Shown here: in pieces, positions 28,039 to 38,253 of the stretch | Numbering within the stretch: the stretch's first letter is position 1 | How the letters are laid out: each line of letters starts with the position of its first letter | Assembly: GCF_021166475.1 (NCBI RefSeq) | Contig: NZ_JAJOYS010000002.1 | Span: 124,001 to 188,000, forward strand | DNA from: Pelagibacterium xiamenense | Lineage (GTDB): Bacteria; Pseudomonadota; Alphaproteobacteria; Rhizobiales; Devosiaceae | Length of the DNA: 64,000 bases | Direction: 5' to 3' | Notes under the pieces: generated by a model | The model's input: the letters and a program-made list of their open reading frames with translations, nothing else | Databases searched by the model: none | Told to the model about the DNA's origin: nothing | Translations under genes and position numbers: made by a program

Positions 28039-28464
28039 ATGACGACCCGCCCCATCATCGACACCCAGGCCACCTGCTCCTGCGGCGCAACCACCCTGAC
28101 CGTAAAAGGTCCGGTCCTTTCGATGCTCCTGTGCGCCTGTCTCGACTGCCAGAAGGAAACCGGCACCGGGCATTCCGCGGTCGCACTCGTCAAAGCCGTC
28201 GACGTCACCACCTCCGGAACGCTATTGGCCTTTTCCCGCCCCGCCGCCTCCGGCGCGACGACAACGCGCCATTTCTGCCCGCAATGCGGTGTCACGCTCT
28301 ACGCACAATCCTCCCGCGCGCCGCAAACCATGCTTGTTCCGGCCGGGCTTCTTGGCGGCGACTGGTTCAATCCCAATCAGGTGATCTTCGCGCGCAGCCA
28401 CACCGAATGGGATACACTCCCCGAAACGATTCCCCACTACGAGACCTACAGGGAGGGTCTATAA
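28039..28464 (+). CDS. GFA/CENP-V domain protein (1)
   Basis: 141 residues with the zinc-binding cysteine pattern of the GFA (glutathione-dependent formaldehyde-activating enzyme) family: CSCG near residue 13, CACLDCQ near 33, and FCPQCG near 79. The family name comes from Gfa of Paracoccus, but most members have no proven formaldehyde role. Cytoplasmic. A second GFA gene starts 3 bases after its stop, so they form a tandem pair of paralogues. The ATG at 28039 is the first that keeps the first cysteine pair near the N-terminus. Confidence 0.88.
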   Translation: MTTRPIIDTQATCSCGATTLTVKGPVLSMLLCACLDCQKETGTGHSAVALVKAVDVTTSGTLLAFSRPAASGATTTRHFCPQCGVTLYAQSSRAPQTMLVPAGLLGGDWFNPNQVIFARSHTEWDTLPETIPHYETYREGL

Positions 28465-28467
28465 CCA

Positions 28468-28866
28468 ATGTTCGCATCCGGACGATGCCTGTGCGGCGCC
28501 ATCACATTTACCGTCGAAAACCCTCCCTTGCGCATGGCCCAGTGCCATTGCGAGCAATGCCGCCGCTCGACCGGCACCGGCCATATCGTCCAGGCCTTCT
28601 TCAAGCGCGAGGACGTCGCAGTAAAGGGTACGACCGCGACCTATAAATCTACAGCCGACTCCGGTTTTGAGCGCACCCGGCACTTCTGCCCCAATTGCGG
28701 CTCCCGCCTTTTCGCCGAAAACGCCAAGAACCCCGCCGTTATCGGCATAGCGGCGGGCGCCTTCGACGATTCGAGCTGGTTCAAGCCCATGGTCAACCTC
28801 TATGCCAGCCAGCGCCCGGTCTGGGACATCGTCGATCCCGAGATCGAGTCTCACGCCGAGATGTAG
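28468..28866 (+). CDS. GFA/CENP-V domain protein (2)
   Basis: 132 residues, a paralogue of the preceding protein. CLCG near residue 8, CHCEQCRR near 27 and FCPNCGSRLFAENA near 73 give the full zinc-ligand set. It is joined head-to-tail with the first GFA gene and runs directly into the TfoX-like gene (no gap), so the three genes look like one operon. Substrate unknown. Confidence 0.9.
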   Translation: MFASGRCLCGAITFTVENPPLRMAQCHCEQCRRSTGTGHIVQAFFKREDVAVKGTTATYKSTADSGFERTRHFCPNCGSRLFAENAKNPAVIGIAAGAFDDSSWFKPMVNLYASQRPVWDIVDPEIESHAEM

Positions 28867-29202
28867 ATGAGCCTCGCCTCCGAAGAACTGGCCGAACGCA
28901 TCCGCGTCCAACTCGCCAACCGCCCCAATATCGTTGAGAAAAAGATGTTCGGCGGCATCGCCTTCATGGTCGACGGCAATATGCTCGTCGGCCCCATGAA
29001 GGACGGCAGCCTTCTTGTCCGCGTCGGCAAGGACGGCTATGAGGCCGCCCTCGCCCAACCCGGCTGCAACCCGATGACCATGGGCGAAAAGACCATGTCG
29101 GGCTTTGTCGAGGTCGACGGCGACTTCATCGAGGACGACGACACCCTCGCGGAGTGGATCGTCCGCGCGTGGGACTTCGTGAAGACGCTGCCGCCGAAGT
29201 GA
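28867..29202 (+). CDS. TfoX N-terminal domain protein
   Basis: 111 residues of the TfoX/Sxy N-terminal type. MFGGIAFMVDGNMLVGPMKDGSLLVRVG is the family core, followed by TMSGFVEVDGDFIEDDDTLAEWI. In gammaproteobacteria TfoX/Sxy regulates competence. Stand-alone N-terminal-domain proteins like this one are common in Alphaproteobacteria, with no known job. It starts immediately after the GFA(2) stop, so it is translationally linked. It converges tail-to-tail (no gap) with the FabF-like gene. Confidence 0.87.
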   Translation: MSLASEELAERIRVQLANRPNIVEKKMFGGIAFMVDGNMLVGPMKDGSLLVRVGKDGYEAALAQPGCNPMTMGEKTMSGFVEVDGDFIEDDDTLAEWIVRAWDFVKTLPPK

Positions 29203-30474
29203 TCAGACCGCGCTGAACACCAGCGAGGCATTCACCCCACCGAACCCGAACGAGTTCGAAAGCACGTGCTTAAGCGGCTTTTGTTTCGGCGTGTTGGGCA
29301 CCAGATCGAATTTGTCTGCTACAGGATCCGGTTCCTCGAGATTAAGCGAGGCGGGAATGGTCTGGTCGCGCAAGGCCATCACAGAATAAACTGCCTCAAT
29401 GCCGCCGGCAGCACCCAGCAGATGCCCCGTGGAGGACTTGGTCGAGGTCACGGCAAGCGACTTTCCGCGTGCTCCGAACACGCCCGAAATCGCCGCAATC
29501 TCCGCCGCATCGCCAACTTCGGTCGAGGTGCTGTGTGCGTTGATATAATCCACTTCGTCTGGCGAAATCCCCGCCATCTTGAGCGCATGCCGCATCGCCA
29601 CCTGCGCCCCCAACCCCTCGGGATGCCCCGCCGTCAGGTGATAGGCATCCGCCGATGTCCCATACCCCGAAAGCACCGCCAGCGGCGTCGCCCCGCGCTT
29701 TTGCGCATGGCTGAGCCTTTCTATCACGATCATGGCAGCGCCCTCGGACAATACGAACCCGGCCCGCTTCGCATCGAACGGCCGCGACGCTTCTTCGGGC
29801 GCATCGTTGTAGCTCGTGCACAACGCCCGAGCGGCGGCGAATCCGCCAATTGAGATCGGGTCGACCGAGCCTTCGGCCCCGCCACACACGACGACATCGG
29901 CTTCCCCCGTATGGATCAGCCGCAGCCCGTCCCCGATCGCCTGCGCCGACGCCGCGCACGCGGTTACCGGCGTCCCGATCGGGCCGGTGAACCCATACCG
30001 GATCGAAACCCACCCCGCCGCAAGATTGGCGAGAAACGCCGGAACGGTGAACGGCGACAAGCGTCGTGGCCCCTTTTCGGCAATCGTCTGCGCGGTCTGC
30101 GCCATGATCGGCGACCCGCCGACGCCCGAAGCGATAATCGTCGCCGTCGCTGCCTTGTCCTCGTCACTCTCGGGCATCCACCCGGCCTGCTCCAGCGCCT
30201 CCTGCGCGGCACCAAGGCCATACTGGATGAAGACATCCATCTTCTTGACGTCCTTTGGGTCGATGAAATCGGTCGGATCGAACCCCTTCTCGTCCCGCGA
30301 TTTGGACGGCACCAGCCCCGCGATCTGCGAAGCGAACGCGCTCACATCGAACCGGTCGTTGCGTACGATCCCGCTCTTGCCCGCAAGCAACCGTTCCCAA
30401 TTGGTGGCAACGCCCACCCCGAGCGGGCTCACGGCGCCCATACCGGTTATGACAACCGGATCATCGCTTTGCAT
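29203..30474 (-). CDS. Beta-ketoacyl-ACP synthase II (FabF-like)
   Basis: 423 residues, a thiolase-fold condensing enzyme. The catalytic Cys-His-His set is C173 in TACAASAQAIG, H314 in INAHSTSTEVGD and H351 in SSTGHLLGAAGG. It elongates acyl-ACP with malonyl-ACP. It opens VVITGMGAVSPLGVG and ends NSFGFGGVNASLVF. It may be the housekeeping FabF or an extra paralogue; no acyl carrier protein gene is adjacent, and the neighbour is a marR gene 38 bases upstream on the same strand. That context favours a regulated paralogue. I leave the symbol empty. Confidence 0.92.
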   Translation of the reverse strand: MQSDDPVVITGMGAVSPLGVGVATNWERLLAGKSGIVRNDRFDVSAFASQIAGLVPSKSRDEKGFDPTDFIDPKDVKKMDVFIQYGLGAAQEALEQAGWMPESDEDKAATATIIASGVGGSPIMAQTAQTIAEKGPRRLSPFTVPAFLANLAAGWVSIRYGFTGPIGTPVTACAASAQAIGDGLRLIHTGEADVVVCGGAEGSVDPISIGGFAAARALCTSYNDAPEEASRPFDAKRAGFVLSEGAAMIVIERLSHAQKRGATPLAVLSGYGTSADAYHLTAGHPEGLGAQVAMRHALKMAGISPDEVDYINAHSTSTEVGDAAEIAAISGVFGARGKSLAVTSTKSSTGHLLGAAGGIEAVYSVMALRDQTIPASLNLEEPDPVADKFDLVPNTPKQKPLKHVLSNSFGFGGVNASLVFSAV

Positions 30475-30512
30475 CGAAAGTCTCCATCAATGGTTGTGGA
30501 TAGATAATGCGG

Positions 30513-30950
30513 TCAGGCGTTCATGCGTTCTTGCTCGCCCGCCGTCAGCGCCCGCAGCCCGCTCAGGAAATCCTCCGGCCCAGGGTCGGCAACAAGCGCC
30601 CGCAATTCGACCTGCGATTCCCGCCAAAGCGGCAAAATCTCTTCGAGGAGATCCGCACCCTTCTCGGTCAACTCGTAGTGCCGGACATTCCCCTTATCGG
30701 GCCGCGCGACGACCACAAGCTCGCGCTTCCGCAGCGGCTCGAGATTGCGCAGGAGCGTCGTTCTATCCATCGAAATCCGCGCCGCCATCGCATTGACGGA
30801 CATGCGCGGCGAGTTCCGCACTGTCATCAGAACGGTGAACTGCACAACGGAAATCCCGAACGGCCGCAAAACCTTGTCATACCGCCGCGTCAGCGCGCGG
30901 GCCGCCATCACGGTGTTGAGCACAAGGCAATCGAAGAAGGCATAGGTCAT
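30513..30950 (-). CDS. MarR family transcriptional regulator
   Basis: 145 residues. Winged helix-turn-helix: MSVNAMAARISMDRTTLLRNLEPLRKRELVVVARPDKGNVRHYELTEKG. The N-terminal dimerisation helices are normal. It contains a cysteine near residue 8 (AFFDCLVL), where some MarR/OhrR proteins keep a redox sensor, but the surrounding residues are not clearly OhrR. It lies just upstream of the FabF-like gene in the same direction. A large nested dyad 12 bases before its ATG is a likely autoregulatory operator. Confidence 0.92.
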   Translation of the reverse strand: MTYAFFDCLVLNTVMAARALTRRYDKVLRPFGISVVQFTVLMTVRNSPRMSVNAMAARISMDRTTLLRNLEPLRKRELVVVARPDKGNVRHYELTEKGADLLEEILPLWRESQVELRALVADPGPEDFLSGLRALTAGEQERMNA

Positions 30951-30961
30951 GGTGGCAAACT

Positions 30962-30994
30962 ATAGTGCAGTTACACAATGTGTAAATACACTAT
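30962..30994. promoter_or_regulatory. 33-bp nested palindrome upstream of marR
   Basis: Inner arms TTACACA and TGTGTAA lie around one base (30971-30985). Outer arms ATAGTG and CACTAT (30962-30967, 30989-30994) are placed symmetrically, three bases outside each inner arm. It lies 12-44 bases upstream of the marR start, a standard position for MarR self-repression, and would also control the FabF-like gene downstream. Confidence 0.65.
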
Positions 30995-31188
30995 CTTTGG
31001 CTCTCCGCTCCACCGCGCCTCGGCAAGGCCCCCTTCGCGGCGCGAGACTTTGCGCCTTTTGAATGCTCTGCTATAGGGGCGCAGATTTCGGCTGACCGCC
31101 CGTCAGCCGCCATTTCACCATTGGAGCGACCTGTTCTCAGCCCGAACGGGACGCTCCGGGACACATTGCGCGCCGAGGAGCAAAATTT

Positions 31189-32400
31189 ATGAGCAAGATC
31201 AAAGTCGCCAACCCCGTCGTCGAGCTCGACGGCGACGAGATGACCCGCATCATCTGGCAGGCCATCAAGGACAAGCTGATCCACCCCTATCTCGACATCG
31301 ATCTTGAATATTACGACCTCAGCGTCGAAAACCGCGACGCCACCGACGACCAGGTCACCGTCGACTCGGCCAACGCCATTAAAAAGCACGGCGTCGGCGT
31401 CAAATGCGCCACCATCACCCCCGACGAAGCCCGCGTCGAGGAATTCGGCCTCAAGAAGATGTGGCGCTCGCCCAACGGCACCATCCGCAACATCCTCGGC
31501 GGCGTGATCTTCCGCGAGCCCATCATCTGCAAGAACGTCCCGCGCCTCGTGCCCGGCTGGACCCAGCCCATCATCGTCGGCCGTCACGCCTTCGGCGATC
31601 AGTACCGCGCTACCGACTTCAAGTTCCCCGGCAAGGGCAAGCTGACGATGAAGTTCGTGGGCGAGGACGGCACCGAGATCGAGCACGAAGTGTTCGACGC
31701 GCCCGCTGCCGGCGTCGCCATGGGCATGTACAACCTCGACGAATCCATCCGCGACTTCGCCCGCGCCTCGATGAACTACGCGCTCGGCCGCGGCGTCCCT
31801 TGCTACCTCTCGACCAAGAACACCATCCTCAAGGTCTATGACGGCCGCTTCAAGGATATCTTCCAGGAAATCTACGAGACCGAATTCAAGGACAAGTTCG
31901 AAGCCAAGAAGATCTGGTACGAACACCGTCTGATCGACGACATGGTCGCCGCCGCGCTCAAGTGGTCGGGTGGATATGTCTGGGCCTGCAAAAACTATGA
32001 CGGCGACGTCCAGTCCGATACGGTCGCGCAGGGCTTCGGTTCGCTGGGCCTCATGACCTCGGTTCTGATGACCCCGGACGGAAAGACGGTGGAAGCCGAA
32101 GCCGCCCACGGCACGGTGACCCGTCACTACCGTCAGCATCAGGAGGGCAAGGAAACCTCGACCAATTCCTGCGCTTCGATCTTCGCCTGGACCCGTGGCC
32201 TCGCCCATCGCGCCAAGCTCGACGATAACGCCGAACTCGCGAAATTCGCCGAGACGCTCGAAAAGGTCGTCGTCGACACCATCGAAGGCGGCCAGATGAC
32301 CAAGGACCTCGCGCTTCTCGTCGGCCCGGACCAGCCCTGGCTTACCACCATGGGCTTCCTCGATGCCATCGATGAGAACCTGCAGAAGGCCATGGCGTAA
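31189..32400 (+). CDS. icd: NADP-dependent isocitrate dehydrogenase
   Basis: 403 residues, the eukaryote-like homodimeric type found in Alphaproteobacteria. It oxidatively decarboxylates isocitrate to 2-oxoglutarate in the TCA cycle, making NADPH. It opens [19 protein letters not shown]; the substrate loop [21 protein letters not shown] and the NADP region [34 protein letters not shown] are intact. GAGGAG precedes the ATG. A strong terminator follows 23 bases after the stop. Confidence 0.97.
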   Translation: MSKIKVANPVVELDGDEMTRIIWQAIKDKLIHPYLDIDLEYYDLSVENRDATDDQVTVDSANAIKKHGVGVKCATITPDEARVEEFGLKKMWRSPNGTIRNILGGVIFREPIICKNVPRLVPGWTQPIIVGRHAFGDQYRATDFKFPGKGKLTMKFVGEDGTEIEHEVFDAPAAGVAMGMYNLDESIRDFARASMNYALGRGVPCYLSTKNTILKVYDGRFKDIFQEIYETEFKDKFEAKKIWYEHRLIDDMVAAALKWSGGYVWACKNYDGDVQSDTVAQGFGSLGLMTSVLMTPDGKTVEAEAAHGTVTRHYRQHQEGKETSTNSCASIFAWTRGLAHRAKLDDNAELAKFAETLEKVVVDTIEGGQMTKDLALLVGPDQPWLTTMGFLDAIDENLQKAMA

Positions 32401-32422
32401 AGCCATCGCGACATTGAACGCG

Positions 32423-32451
32423 AAAGCCGCCCTCACCAGGGCGGCTTTTTT
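32423..32451 (+). terminator. Rho-independent terminator of icd
   Basis: The 11-bp stem AAAGCCGCCCT / AGGGCGGCTTT has loop CACC, followed by a run of six T's that includes the end of the stem. Confidence 0.93.
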
Positions 32452-32754
32452 GTCCGCCCCCTTTGACAGAGGCGCCGCCGCGGGCCAGCGCCGAGGAACG
32501 CGATCGCCTCGGCACCGTCAGCGCATTGCCGCGCGAATACCCGGGCTGGTGGCCCACACCACCCCTCGCTGCACCTTTCTGGGGGTACGCGCTGCCCGCA
32601 GCTTTCTCCGTTTCCACAAAAATGCCATATTGACGCCACCTCCAAAGCCCAAGTATGACGTAAGCGTCAATGCGGGAACCTATGGAGGAATGGTTGCCGG
32701 ATCGACCTTCGACCAAGGGGACGGCCACAAACCCAGTGACCGCAGGAGGGCAAT
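32452..32754. promoter_or_regulatory. 303-base upstream region of the FadL-like porin gene
   Basis: No gene seen. The dyad TGACG-TAAG-CGTCA (32656-32669) is preceded 28 bases upstream by another TTGACG (32628-32633). The repeated TGACG half-sites suggest an operator over the porin promoter. AGGAGG lies just before the porin ATG. Confidence 0.45.
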
Positions 32755-33867
32755 ATGAGACTTGATTACTTGGCCGGCGCGATTTCGGCAGCAGCACTTG
32801 GTGTGTTCGGCGCCGGGGCGGCATATGCCGGCGGGCTTGAGGCCAATGGCTACGATTGGGATCTTCTCTTTGATCCCGGCACCTACGCAGCGCGCGCCTC
32901 CACGAGCTACGTGCATGTGAACCACGAGATCTCCAACACCGCTTACGACCCGAGTGGCGGCACCGTCGCCAGTTCGCTGGACCGCGTCTATTTCAACGTC
33001 GGCGCGAAAGGCGATCTCTTCGACAACACGTCCTGCCTCGTCTCCGCCCAGAACCCCTGGGGGTCGGGCACAGAGCGCGATACGACCTACGCGGCGGTAA
33101 CCACCCAGGCCGCGCGCGAGCGGCTGCATTCGATCGACCTGGGCCTCACATGCGCCTTTGGCATCGAACTTGGCGCCGGCGTCGTAAGCGTCATCGGCGG
33201 CATTTCGGCACAGCAACTGCGCTATGAGGCCGATATCCCGACCTCCCCGACGACCACGACGCCTCTCTCCATCGACGGTTGGGGCACCGGCTGGCGGGCC
33301 GGTGTCGCCTATGAGATCGAGGAATACGCGCTGCGCGTGAGCGCCATCTACAACGCCGCGGTCGACCACAACCTCAATGGCTCGGCCTTCGGCGGCGACG
33401 CGACCGCCGACGTCACGGCGCCACAGACCGTCGAGATCAAGGCACAGACCGGCATTGCTCCGGGCTGGCTCGCAATGGCGTCTGTCAAATGGATCGACTG
33501 GTCCATTATCGAAACCCTCGACGTCGATACGCTCGCGGGAACGATTTCATCGGACTATTTCTACCGCGACGGTTGGGCCGTCTCTGCCGGCATTGGCCAT
33601 CAACTCACGCCGGACCTGACGGTGCTCGGCCGCGTGACCTGGGACCGCGGCACGTCGACCCCCGGCGACAGCGATGTCCTGGTCGCCGGCTCCCAAACCG
33701 ACCGCTGGGGCCTGACTCTGGGCGCGGCCTACGACGCGGCCGAAGGCGTGCAGTTCTCCGGCGGGGTTTCACTGAGCACACTGGCCGACGGCACCAACGC
33801 CGCCGGCGAAAGCTGGGACCGCGGCTACGTGCTCGCCGTAAGCGGCGGGTTCAAGGGCACGTTCTAG
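32755..33867 (+). CDS. OmpP1/FadL family outer membrane protein
   Basis: 370 residues. A signal peptide of about 24 residues (cleavage after AAYA) precedes a beta-barrel rich in alternating hydrophobic strands, ending in aromatic F (VSGGFKGTF), as outer-membrane barrels do. Segments such as LEANGYDWDLLFDPGTYAARAS near the N-terminus and TVEIKAQTGIAPGWLAMASVKWIDWS are FadL-like. FadL proteins let long-chain fatty acids or other hydrophobic molecules in. It sits alone between terminators. The cargo is not predictable. Confidence 0.82.
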   Translation: MRLDYLAGAISAAALGVFGAGAAYAGGLEANGYDWDLLFDPGTYAARASTSYVHVNHEISNTAYDPSGGTVASSLDRVYFNVGAKGDLFDNTSCLVSAQNPWGSGTERDTTYAAVTTQAARERLHSIDLGLTCAFGIELGAGVVSVIGGISAQQLRYEADIPTSPTTTTPLSIDGWGTGWRAGVAYEIEEYALRVSAIYNAAVDHNLNGSAFGGDATADVTAPQTVEIKAQTGIAPGWLAMASVKWIDWSIIETLDVDTLAGTISSDYFYRDGWAVSAGIGHQLTPDLTVLGRVTWDRGTSTPGDSDVLVAGSQTDRWGLTLGAAYDAAEGVQFSGGVSLSTLADGTNAAGESWDRGYVLAVSGGFKGTF

Positions 33868-33893
33868 GTCAGCCCGCAATTCCTCCTCGACCA

Positions 33894-33927
33894 AAAGGGG
33901 CCGTCCCATGGGACGGCCCTTCTTTTT
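33894..33927. terminator. Terminator between porin and alaS
   Basis: The perfect 11-bp palindrome arms GGGCCGTCCCA / TGGGACGGCCC (33898-33919) have A's before and TTCTTTTT after. It can serve the + strand porin gene and perhaps the convergent alaS. Confidence 0.8.
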
Positions 33928-34030
33928 GCGCAGCGGCTCAAAAATGCGCGAACGGGCATATTGCCCGCGCCGTCGGCCGCTTCCATAAGCCCAAGGGTCA
34001 GACATAAACGCCGCCCCCGTGGAGAAAACC

Positions 34031-36694
34031 CTACGCGCCGGCCAGTTGCGCCCTGATCGCGGCGATGGCGTCGGCAGCCTTGCTGCCGTCCGGCCCGCCG
34101 GCCTGCGCCATGTCGGGCCGCCCGCCGCCGCCCTTGCCTCCGAGTGCGCCCGAACCGAGCCGCACCAGATCGACGGCGCTGACTTTGCCCGTGAGATCCT
34201 CGCTCACGCCGACCGCGATCCCGGCCTTGCCGTCCTCGGTCACGCCCACGATCGCGACGATACCCGATCCGACCTGCTTTTTACCCTGATCGACGAGACC
34301 GCGCAGGTCCTTGGGCTGTAGCCCCTCGACCACGCGGCCCAGAAAGGTCAACCCGTTGATCTCTTCGGCAGCCGCACCGCCCGGGGCGCCACTGCCGCCC
34401 ATGGCGAGCTTCTGGCGCGCGTCGGCAAGCTGACGCTCGAGTTGACGGCGCTCCTCGATCAGCGCTTCAACGCGCGACACCGCGTCGCGCGGCGTGACCT
34501 TGAGAGCGGCGGCCACGGCGCGCAACTGCGCGTCCTGCTCTTCGAGATAGGCCCGTGCGCCATCCGCCGTGAGCGCCTCCACACGCCGCACCCCGGCGGC
34601 GACGGAGGTTTCCTGGATAATGGTGACAAGCCCGATCTCACCGGTGCGCTTGACATGGGTGCCGCCGCACAGCTCCATCGAATAGGTCTTGCCCGCCCTG
34701 CTCCCCTCGAGCGCGGTGCCCATCGATACCACGCGCACCTCATCGCCATACTTCTCGCCGAAAAGCGCCATGGCGCCCGCTTCAATAGCGTCATCGACCG
34801 CCATCAGCCGCGTTTCGACCGGCGCATTCTGCAGCACGATCGCGTTGGCCATGCGCTCGACATCCTTGAGCTCCGCCTCGCTCATCGGCTTGGTATGCGA
34901 GAAATCGAACCGCAGGCGGTCCGGCGCGACGAGCGATCCTTTCTGCGCCACATGCGACCCCAACACCTCACGCAGCGCTTCGTGCAGGAGGTGCGTCGCG
35001 GAATGGTTTGCGCGGATGGCGGTACGGCGTGCGTGGTCGACGCTGAGCGTCAGCGCGTCGCCGACCGCAAGCGAGCCCTCGGCTACCCTGACGCGATGCG
35101 CATAAACGCCGCCAGGCTGCTTGGTCGTATCGAGCACCTCGGCCCGGCTTCCCTCGCCGGCAACTGTGCCCGTGTCGCCCACCTGTCCGCCGCTTTCCCC
35201 GTAGAACGGCGTCTGATTGAGAACGACGAACCCCTCTTCGCCCGCCTTCAACGCGTCGACCGCCTGTCCGTCCTTGACCAGCGCGACGATGGCGCCGTCG
35301 CTGCTCTCGGTTTCATAACCCAGGAATTCGGTCGCACCATGCTTTTCGGCGATCTCGAACCAGACGGCACTGGTTGCGGCCTCACCCGAGCCGGCCCAGT
35401 TCTTGCGGGCTTCGGCCTTTTGCGCCGCCATGGCGGTATCGAACCCGCTCTGTTCGACCGTGATCCCGCGCGTGCGCAGCGCGTCCTGAGTCAGATCGAG
35501 CGGAAAGCCGTATGTGTCATAGAGCTTGAAGGCGGTTTCGCCGGCCAGCGTATCGCCCTCACCGAGCCCGGCCGTTTCGTCTTCGAGGATCTGCAGCCCG
35601 CGGCTCAGCGTCTTGAGGAAGCGCTCCTCTTCGAGCCGGATGGTTTCCGAAATCATCGCCTCGCCCTGGACGAGCTCCGGATACGCCTGCCCCATTTCCC
35701 TTACCAGCGCCGGCACGAGCTTGAAGATCGTGGGCCCGCTGGTGCCCAGAAGCGTCGCGTGCCGCATCGCCCGGCGCATGATACGCCGCAGTACGTATCC
35801 GCGCCCCTCATTGGCCGGCAGCACGCCCTCGGCGACGAGGAACGCCATCGAGCGCAAGTGGTCCGCGATGACGCGATAGGACGCGACCGTCTCGGCCGTC
35901 GGTCCCTTGCCGATCGCAGAGGCAGCCGCATCGATGATGTGATCGAACATATCCGTCTCGAAGACGCTGTCGACGCCCTGCAGAATCGAAGCCATGCGCT
36001 CGAGCCCCATGCCCGTGTCGATCGATGGCCGCGGCAGCGGTTCGGTCGATCCGTCCTCGGCCTGCTCGTACTGCATGAAGACGAGGTTCCAGAACTCGAG
36101 GAAACGGTCACCGTCCTCCTCGGCCGACCCCGGAGGGCCGCCCCAGATATGCTCACCCCGATCGATGAAGATTTCCGAGCACGGACCGCAAGGCCCGGTG
36201 TCGCCCATCGTCCAGAAATTGTCCGACGTCGGAATGCGGATAATGCGGTCGTCCGAGAACCCCGCCACCTTCTTCCAGTATTCCGCCGCCTCGTCGTCGG
36301 TATGATAGACGGTCACCAGGAGCTTGTCGGCCGGCAGACCGAATTCCTTGGTGACGAGCGTCCAGGCGAACTCGATCGCCTCGGCCTTAAAATAATCCCC
36401 GAACGAAAAATTTCCCAGCATCTCGAAGAAGGTGAGATGTCGTGCGGTAAACCCGACATTGTCGAGATCGTTGTGCTTTCCGCCCGCACGCACGCATTTC
36501 TGGCTCGTCGTCGCGCGATTGTAGGGACGCTTTTCAAGACCGGTGAAGACGTTCTTGAACTGCACCATCCCCGCATTGGTGAACATCAGCGTCGGATCGT
36601 TGCGCGGCACGAGCGGGCTCGATGCGACGACTTCGTGCCCGTTGCGCGCGAAATAGTCCAGAAATGTCGAACGGATGTCGTTTACGCTAGTCAT
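34031..36694 (-). CDS. alaS: Alanine--tRNA ligase
   Basis: 887 residues, full length. The class II aminoacylation domain begins [21 protein letters not shown]. It is followed by the tRNA-recognition domain, the editing domain with zinc-site motifs [12 protein letters not shown] and [11 protein letters not shown], and the C-terminal DHHA1-type C-Ala domain ([11 protein letters not shown]). The editing domain removes serine and glycine mischarged on tRNA-Ala. It is separated from recA upstream by a recA terminator and about 170 bases, the order recA-alaS being common in this group. Confidence 0.98.
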   Translation of the reverse strand: MTSVNDIRSTFLDYFARNGHEVVASSPLVPRNDPTLMFTNAGMVQFKNVFTGLEKRPYNRATTSQKCVRAGGKHNDLDNVGFTARHLTFFEMLGNFSFGDYFKAEAIEFAWTLVTKEFGLPADKLLVTVYHTDDEAAEYWKKVAGFSDDRIIRIPTSDNFWTMGDTGPCGPCSEIFIDRGEHIWGGPPGSAEEDGDRFLEFWNLVFMQYEQAEDGSTEPLPRPSIDTGMGLERMASILQGVDSVFETDMFDHIIDAAASAIGKGPTAETVASYRVIADHLRSMAFLVAEGVLPANEGRGYVLRRIMRRAMRHATLLGTSGPTIFKLVPALVREMGQAYPELVQGEAMISETIRLEEERFLKTLSRGLQILEDETAGLGEGDTLAGETAFKLYDTYGFPLDLTQDALRTRGITVEQSGFDTAMAAQKAEARKNWAGSGEAATSAVWFEIAEKHGATEFLGYETESSDGAIVALVKDGQAVDALKAGEEGFVVLNQTPFYGESGGQVGDTGTVAGEGSRAEVLDTTKQPGGVYAHRVRVAEGSLAVGDALTLSVDHARRTAIRANHSATHLLHEALREVLGSHVAQKGSLVAPDRLRFDFSHTKPMSEAELKDVERMANAIVLQNAPVETRLMAVDDAIEAGAMALFGEKYGDEVRVVSMGTALEGSRAGKTYSMELCGGTHVKRTGEIGLVTIIQETSVAAGVRRVEALTADGARAYLEEQDAQLRAVAAALKVTPRDAVSRVEALIEERRQLERQLADARQKLAMGGSGAPGGAAAEEINGLTFLGRVVEGLQPKDLRGLVDQGKKQVGSGIVAIVGVTEDGKAGIAVGVSEDLTGKVSAVDLVRLGSGALGGKGGGGRPDMAQAGGPDGSKAADAIAAIRAQLAGA

Positions 36695-36829
36695 TATCGG
36701 ATCCGAGAAGATGAATACGGCGAAAACCGCCTGAGACGCTGGAACAGCCTTCTATCGTCATCACAGCGCAAGCGCAATGCGTGCAGAGCCGCCGCCCGCC
36801 CGCAATTCCTGTCATTTTGCCCCGCCCGC

Positions 36830-36857
36830 AAAAAAGGCACCGGTTGCCCGGCGCCTT
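36830..36857 (-). terminator. Rho-independent terminator of recA
   Basis: Read on the minus strand: stem AAGGCGCCGG / CCGGTGCCTT (one G-T pair), a GCAA tetraloop, then a T run. It ends the recA transcript before alaS. Confidence 0.85.
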
Positions 36858-36890
36858 AAACTGCTGCTGCCATTTCGGATGCGGTCCGGA

Positions 36891-37958
36891 TCAGTCCTCG
36901 CTCGACCCCGAATCCTCGCCCGCCTCGATCAGATCCTGCGCCAAAAGGCCCGCGCTTTCGCGCACCCCTGCCTCGATCTGCTGGGAGATATCGGGGTTGT
37001 CCTTCAAGAACTGCCGCGCATTCTCGCGCCCCTGCCCAAGCCGCTGGCTGTCATAGGAGAACCACGACCCCGACTTTTCGACGATCCCGGTCTTCACCCC
37101 AAGGTCGAGCAATTCACCGGTCTTGGAAATACCCTCGCCATACATGATGTCGAATTCGACCTGGCGGAACGGCGGCGCCATCTTGTTCTTGACCACCTTG
37201 ACGCGGGTCTGGTTGCCCACCACTTCATCGCGGTCCTTGATCGAGCCGATGCGGCGGATATCGAGGCGCACCGAGGAATAGAACTTCAATGCGTTGCCGC
37301 CTGTCGTCGTTTCGGGCGAACCGAACATCACCCCGATCTTCATGCGGATCTGGTTGATGAAGATGACCATCGCCTTGGACCGCGAGATCGACGCCGTCAG
37401 CTTGCGCATCGCCTGGCTCATCAGCCGCGCTTGCAGTCCCGGCAGCGAGTCGCCCATCTCGCCTTCGAGTTCGGCACGCGGCGTCAGCGCCGCCACCGAG
37501 TCGACGACAAGGATATCGATGGCCCCGGACCGCACCAGCGTATCCGCGATCTCGAGCGCCTGCTCGCCCGCGTCGGGCTGCGAAATCAGAAGATCGTCGA
37601 CATTCACCCCGAGCTTGCGCGCATAGGACGGGTCGAGCGCGTGTTCGGCATCGACGAACGCGCAAATCCCGCCGGCCTTCTGCGCCTCGGCGACCACATG
37701 CAGCGCCAGTGTCGTCTTGCCCGAGCTTTCCGGCCCGAAAATCTCGATGATACGCCCGCGCGGCAGCCCACCGATCCCGAGCGCGATATCGAGCCCCAGC
37801 GATCCGGTGGAAACGGATTCGACATTGACGGCTGTGTTTTCCCCCAGCCGCATGATCGAACCCTTGCCGAAATTTCGCTCGATCTGCCCCAGAGCCGCCT
37901 CGAGCGCCTTGTTTTTATCCATGGACCCTTCCACCACGCGAAGCTGTGAAGCCGACAT
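36891..37958 (-). CDS. recA: DNA recombination and repair protein RecA
   Basis: 355 residues. It is the strand-exchange ATPase and LexA coprotease. Walker [10 protein letters not shown] is at 75-83; the filament motif [27 protein letters not shown], the DNA-binding loop L1 region and [29 protein letters not shown] are intact; the acidic C-terminus EDSGSSED is usual. The GGAGAGAAG ribosome site directly upstream supports the ATG at 37958. SOS-box-like repeats lie 73-125 bases upstream. Confidence 0.98.
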   Translation of the reverse strand: MSASQLRVVEGSMDKNKALEAALGQIERNFGKGSIMRLGENTAVNVESVSTGSLGLDIALGIGGLPRGRIIEIFGPESSGKTTLALHVVAEAQKAGGICAFVDAEHALDPSYARKLGVNVDDLLISQPDAGEQALEIADTLVRSGAIDILVVDSVAALTPRAELEGEMGDSLPGLQARLMSQAMRKLTASISRSKAMVIFINQIRMKIGVMFGSPETTTGGNALKFYSSVRLDIRRIGSIKDRDEVVGNQTRVKVVKNKMAPPFRQVEFDIMYGEGISKTGELLDLGVKTGIVEKSGSWFSYDSQRLGQGRENARQFLKDNPDISQQIEAGVRESAGLLAQDLIEAGEDSGSSED

Positions 37959-38030
37959 AACTTCTCTCCTTATTTCACCTTAGGCCGGTGCAGGCAACGC
38001 GCCGGTGTGTCCTCAACAGAATTTCATTTT

Positions 38031-38084
38031 GTATTTGTTTTGTTCTCATAATTTGCCGCCGCCCGTCAAGTACAAAATGTGAAC
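38031..38084. promoter_or_regulatory. Two imperfect alphaproteobacterial SOS (LexA) boxes upstream of recA
   Basis: The alphaproteobacterial LexA box is the direct repeat GTTC-N7-GTTC (or GAAC-N7-GAAC on the other strand). Here GTAT-N7-GTTC (38031-38045) and GTAC-N7-GAAC (38070-38084) each keep one perfect half and the 7-base spacing. Position upstream of recA fits. Each imperfect half differs from the consensus, so this is a candidate. Confidence 0.5.
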
Positions 38085-38253
38085 ATTTCGCGGATTGGAG
38101 TGCCGTCAGGCCACAATCGTCGGCCCCGTATACAAAGGAACGCACCGGGATTTGGAATAACGATAGGCATCGCCATCGGCGCCGGTATGGGCGTTGCGCA
38201 CGACACCATCGCCATGCCCGACGAGCCACCGGACGACAAGGGCGAACGATGAC

